Part shown: in pieces, positions 61,101 through 64,000 of the stretch
Numbering within the stretch: position 1 is the stretch's first letter
How the letters are laid out: each line of letters opens with the position of its first letter
Source: Prorocentrum cordatum
Taxonomy: Eukaryota > Sar > Dinophyceae > Prorocentrales > Prorocentraceae
Length of the DNA stretch: 64,000 bases
Reading direction: 5' to 3'
Assembly (NCBI GenBank): GCA_963575745.1
Contig: CAUYUJ010019608.1
Coordinates: forward strand, 1-64,000
Made by a program: the position numbers and the translations under genes
The notes under the pieces: model-generated
Seen by the model: the letters and a program-made list of their open reading frames with translations, nothing else
Databases searched by the model: none
Told to the model about the DNA's origin: nothing

Positions 61101-61976
61101 CCCCGAGTGCGAGGCTTCCGCTCGAATCCGCTCTTTCCACGCTGCTTCTGCTGCCTGGTGCTCGTCGCACTGCGCATGGCGCGTGGGAAATCCCTTGCGT
61201 TAGAAGCTCCCGGCCCCCTGGCCGAAGACGGATTTGCAAGGGCGCCCTTGAACGCCGAGCAGAACAAACAAACTGCAAATCTACCACCTACGCAGCCGCT
61301 CCAAGTTTCAGGCTTCTGGGCGACTGGATTCGTCGCAGACAGAGAGGCGCTCCACCTCTCCTTGTTATTCCAAAATTTCCAAGCGCCGCGCGTCGCGATG
61401 TTCTCTGGGTAGTCGTGGCCGGCGACGTGCTCATCCAGGGTCATGGACAACAGAGGTTCGAACTTCTCGACTACTTTGCTCGGGGCGGCCTTCGCCTTCG
61501 CTTTTGCAGCCGCGGCTGCCTCGCTGCTGGAGCCGCGGTCCTCTTCGGAGCCGTCGTTGGAGTCGCCCTCCGAAGACGAGCCTTCGGAGGACGAGGTCTT
61601 GCTGTTGCGGCCCAGCCTGTCGTCGGCAACTGCGTCGGCGTCGGCCACTTCGTCGGCGTCGGCGCCCGAGCTGTTGCAGCCGCGGCTCGACGAGGTCGCT
61701 CTCGACGAGGCCGTCGAGGCCGCGCGGCCCGAGGGGGCGCCTTTCGACGAGGCCGAGGCCGCTCTCGACGAGGCCGCAAAGCTCGACGAGGCCGCTCTCG
61801 ACGAGGCCGCACGGCTCGAGGGCGGCGCTTTCGACGGGGCCGAAGCCGAGGCCGCTCTCGACGAGGCCGCAGGGCTCGACGAGGCTGCTCTCGACGAGGC
61901 CGCAGGGCTCGGGGGGGCCGCAGGGGGGCGACGAGGCCGCAGGGCTCGGGGAAGCCGCATCAGACGACGACGTTGC
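58138..61976 (-). CDS. Large uncharacterised gene behind a spliced-leader relic; many frame breaks
   Basis: Downstream of the relic at 61996-61977, an Ser/Ala-rich repeat region leads to EKFEPLLSMTLDEHVAGHDY, RGAWKFWNNKERWSASLSAT, MAQYERIVAQRIVRHGVV, ADGLDRACQVEIGAVLWSIP, FPRAMDFDGKASMQEDCARR, FFRLAFNAWGESRSPQKVLA, ISITGELLVTDKKPPSLAKI, EDCIAFVKNFGWPPRRFN, WDVILNALGVECQGTDVDRR, YAWVATGDKSNPDASSVQSR and ENMKLHRPEHSWLHAFAAFR. A stretch LFLVWKTSTGNVERRFRRFS is reminiscent of the hAT transposase C-terminal motif. The last part (KKLCEFFKKHAEATARLAQR, NSPRNWAPRFDASVEAL) ends at TGA about 58138. Frames shift at several homopolymers (T17 at about 60784-60800, T4 at 60358-60361, a C run at about 60010). 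Function unassigned. Confidence 0.5.
61690..61930. repeat. 15 bp tandem repeat (CTCGACGAGGCCGCT)
   Basis: About fifteen degenerate units. It keeps open Ala/Asp/Glu frames on the plus strand and Ser/Ala frames on the minus strand. If transcribed with the minus-strand gene it would encode a low-complexity N-terminus. Confidence 0.9.
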
Positions 61977-61996
61977 CTTGAGCCAAATCCTACGGA
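61977..61996 (-). other. Relic of the dinoflagellate spliced leader
   Basis: On the minus strand the sequence is TCCGTAGGATTTGGCTCAAG. The dinoflagellate spliced leader is 22 nt with the pattern DCCGTAGCC, then ATTTTGGCTCAAG. The match is exact except that CC is replaced by G and one T of the T4 run is missing. It sits just upstream of the 58-62 kb gene in the right orientation. Such relics are known to mark genes that came from a reverse-transcribed, trans-spliced mRNA. Confidence 0.8.
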
Positions 61997-61997
61997 C

Positions 61998-62250
61998 CAC
62001 AATGGCGATGATGGTGATGCTGATAGCGATGCCGACGGTAAGGAGGGCGATGATGATGAGGATGGTAAGGATGGTATGGTGAAGGAGATCGTGATGGTGA
62101 TGATGGCGATGGTGATGATGGTGATTGCGTATGTGATGATCCACACCATCAGCATCACAATCACAATCACAATCACCATCGCCATCGCCATCAGCACTAC
62201 GATAGGATAATCACCATCACCACCATCGTCATCAGCATCAAAACAAAACA
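61998..62250. repeat. (GAT)n / (ATC)n simple repeats
   Basis: GATGGTGATG-type text passing into ATCACAATC-type text, an imperfect dyad as at 13.6-13.9 and 14.9-15.2 kb. Confidence 0.85.
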
Positions 62251-64000
62251 CAAAGCACTCAACTCACTCAACTAAAACCCGCCCTACAGACAGCCAGCCT
62301 ACTTCCCAGTGGGCGTGGACAGGGCGTTTCGCGAACCGTTGGAGCGTCCAAGATGGCTTCGGCGAGGAAGCTCAAATCAGGACTATCACGACGGTTTGGG
62401 CCACTTGTTGGCCTCCTGGGGCGGCACGCTAATTCAGAACGCCTTCTTGTCTGATCGAACTCCCCCGAGGTGTTCCCGAAATGGCCCCGGAGGCTTTCGA
62501 GAAGAAAGCAGGATGAGGGCCATGGGGTGGTAGGTTGGATGTGATGCAATCAGATGGTGCATGTTCCAAAGGGTTGATCGGCTCGCGTTTCTCATGCGAT
62601 CGTGGGCCGCGGGTAGCCCGAGCGGCCCAGGCATAGTTATGGGACGCCGGCGCCTTGAGCCTGACGCCAGCGAAATGGTCGCTACGCGACGCGCTCGCCA
62701 TCTGTCTATCCCAGCCCTTTTGCAAGGAGAGGTGGCGAGCGGCAACGAGCAGCATGCTTCATTTTACTGCGGAGAAAGTGCTCATGGCAAGGGGCCATGG
62801 GGCTCGTGTCCAAACGAGCCGAACCCAGCCTGGCCAACGCCGCCCTGGCTCTGCAAAGAGACGGCAGATCCCGACCTGGCCAAATGCCAGCGACGGGTCT
62901 GCAAAACAAGATATGGCAGACTGGGTGTGAGAACTACCCGATCTGGCTAAGGCCATCGTCGGGTCTGCGGGGCCCTGTCAAAGCTGACCCGACCCACCGA
63001 CCCTGTCGGAATGTGACAGGGGCTGTTCCGTCGCAGCCGCCGTCGCTGCCGCCGTCGCGCCGCCGCCCCCCCCCCCTTTTCCTGGTGCCCTCGTCCTCAG
63101 GCACGCCAGCAAAAGCGAGATGCACCAACCTATCCACAGCAAAATGCAGCAACGTTGTCATTGACTCGGAGGGGAACCCCTTCCCTTGAATCCCTTCCCC
63201 GCGGAGGTGGGGGGCCCCGACGGGCGGTTCCTGGAGGGGGCCGGGGGGGGGTCCAAGGGGGTGGTCCCGGATCAGAATGTCACCCTCCCGGGGCCCATGG
63301 GCCGCCCTCTCCCTCCCATGTCCGTCGAAGAACGAGGCCCCCAGGGTCGGCGGCGCTGGCCGTGCGGCCTCATCAATGTAGCAGACTGGGCATTAGAAGT
63401 GTCCGACCTGGCCAAGTGCCAGCGACGGGTCTGGCGGGCCCTGTTAAAGCAGACCCCAAAGGCCGAACCATGATGACGGCGCAATAAAGGAGGATGATAT
63501 ACAACCTTGTCCTTATAGCGTGCCCCACGCGATTCATATGCAGTCCTCCTGCTCGTCAAGAGCTGGCCTCAACCTTTGAGGTCGGAGCCCTGGAAGACGC
63601 GCGCATGTTTCCAGCTCGCGCTCGACGATTCGCGCGCCCGCCATTACATGCAATGACCGCCGACAATCATATCTGGCGTGTCACACCATTACATGATGAG
63701 CCGGATACGCCGATACATCACCTAATCCAGCTAATATAACCCAAGGGTGTGCTGCATTCGTTTTTTTTTGTTTTTGTTGTTTTGTTTGAAATCCGTGCTG
63801 GATATAACTCGAACAGATCCACCGTCAACGGTTAGAGCGACCTCAATGCATATACCGCCCATGTTTGGTTATGTTCCTGAGCTGCGTGGACGTTGGCGCC
63901 CCCGCGTTGAGGTCGTGCAAGGTGGAGACTGTCTTGTAGCAGTCCTCTAAGCTGCGGGTTGCCGCTAGCGTGCCCGCAGGATAGCTTGACCTCACCTGCA
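62251..64000. other. No supported gene
   Basis: Contains a copy of the dispersed repeat seen at 31.5 kb (62290-62380) and a duplicated block (GGCCAARTGCCAGCGACGGG at about 62878-62897 and 63411-63430). It also has long C or G runs. No frame reads as protein. Confidence 0.5.

Noticed and set aside
61443-62210. Plus-strand Ala/Asp/Glu-rich ORF of about 255 codons
   Set aside because: It follows the 15 bp tandem repeat and then a GAT repeat, and lies opposite a minus-strand gene with a spliced-leader relic in minus orientation.

Overview
The window looks like nuclear DNA of a dinoflagellate with a large, repeat-rich genome. Four things point there. (1) A degenerate copy of the dinoflagellate spliced leader lies in the genome at 61977-61996, just upstream of coding sequence. 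(2) Every coding locus I can support is on the minus strand, as in dinoflagellate unidirectional gene blocks. (3) Genes are GC-rich, short-exon and sparse, with introns full of palindromic repeats and at least one probable GC donor. (4) Several proteins resemble, from memory, families greatly expanded in dinoflagellates. No bacterial-style operon, rRNA, tRNA or CRISPR array was found.

Layout: 1-1208 is simple repeat plus a foldback. 1209-11482 is one long tyrosine-recombinase (YR) retrotransposon, apparently complete in structure, with split direct repeats, inserted in an (AT)n tract. 11.5-13.9 kb is simple sequence. 13.9-19.4 kb holds an Ala-rich gene and a protein kinase gene followed by an HxD (2-oxoglutarate oxygenase-like) region. 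19.4-24.6 kb is gene-poor with satellites. 24.6-26.6 kb, 28.3-32.5 kb, 35.2-36.3 kb, 39.9-42.6 kb and 43.2-44.4 kb are uncharacterised minus-strand genes. A 0.86 kb inverted repeat brackets 30.6-35.2 kb. 36.4-39.8 kb and 44.4-49.4 kb are satellites and simple repeats. 49.5-62 kb holds three larger uncharacterised genes separated by palindromic repeat arrays. 62-64 kb shows no supportable gene.

The most interesting signal is codon use. About 15 in-frame TAG and 3 in-frame TAA codons lie inside otherwise continuous protein-like frames in at least eight genes; I noticed no in-frame TGA, and the plausible gene ends are TGA. In one tandem repeat the TAG aligns with GAG (Glu) in sister copies. This suggests UAG, and perhaps UAA, is read as an amino acid, possibly glutamate, with UGA as the stop; gene decay is the main alternative. 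A second oddity is a strand-biased 9-mer, CTGTTGCAG, with 19 exact copies clustered in two gene regions and used in all three codon phases. Many frames also break at homopolymers, in both directions, so gene models are approximate and assembly error is a real concern. All functional calls come from reading motifs by eye; no database search was possible.
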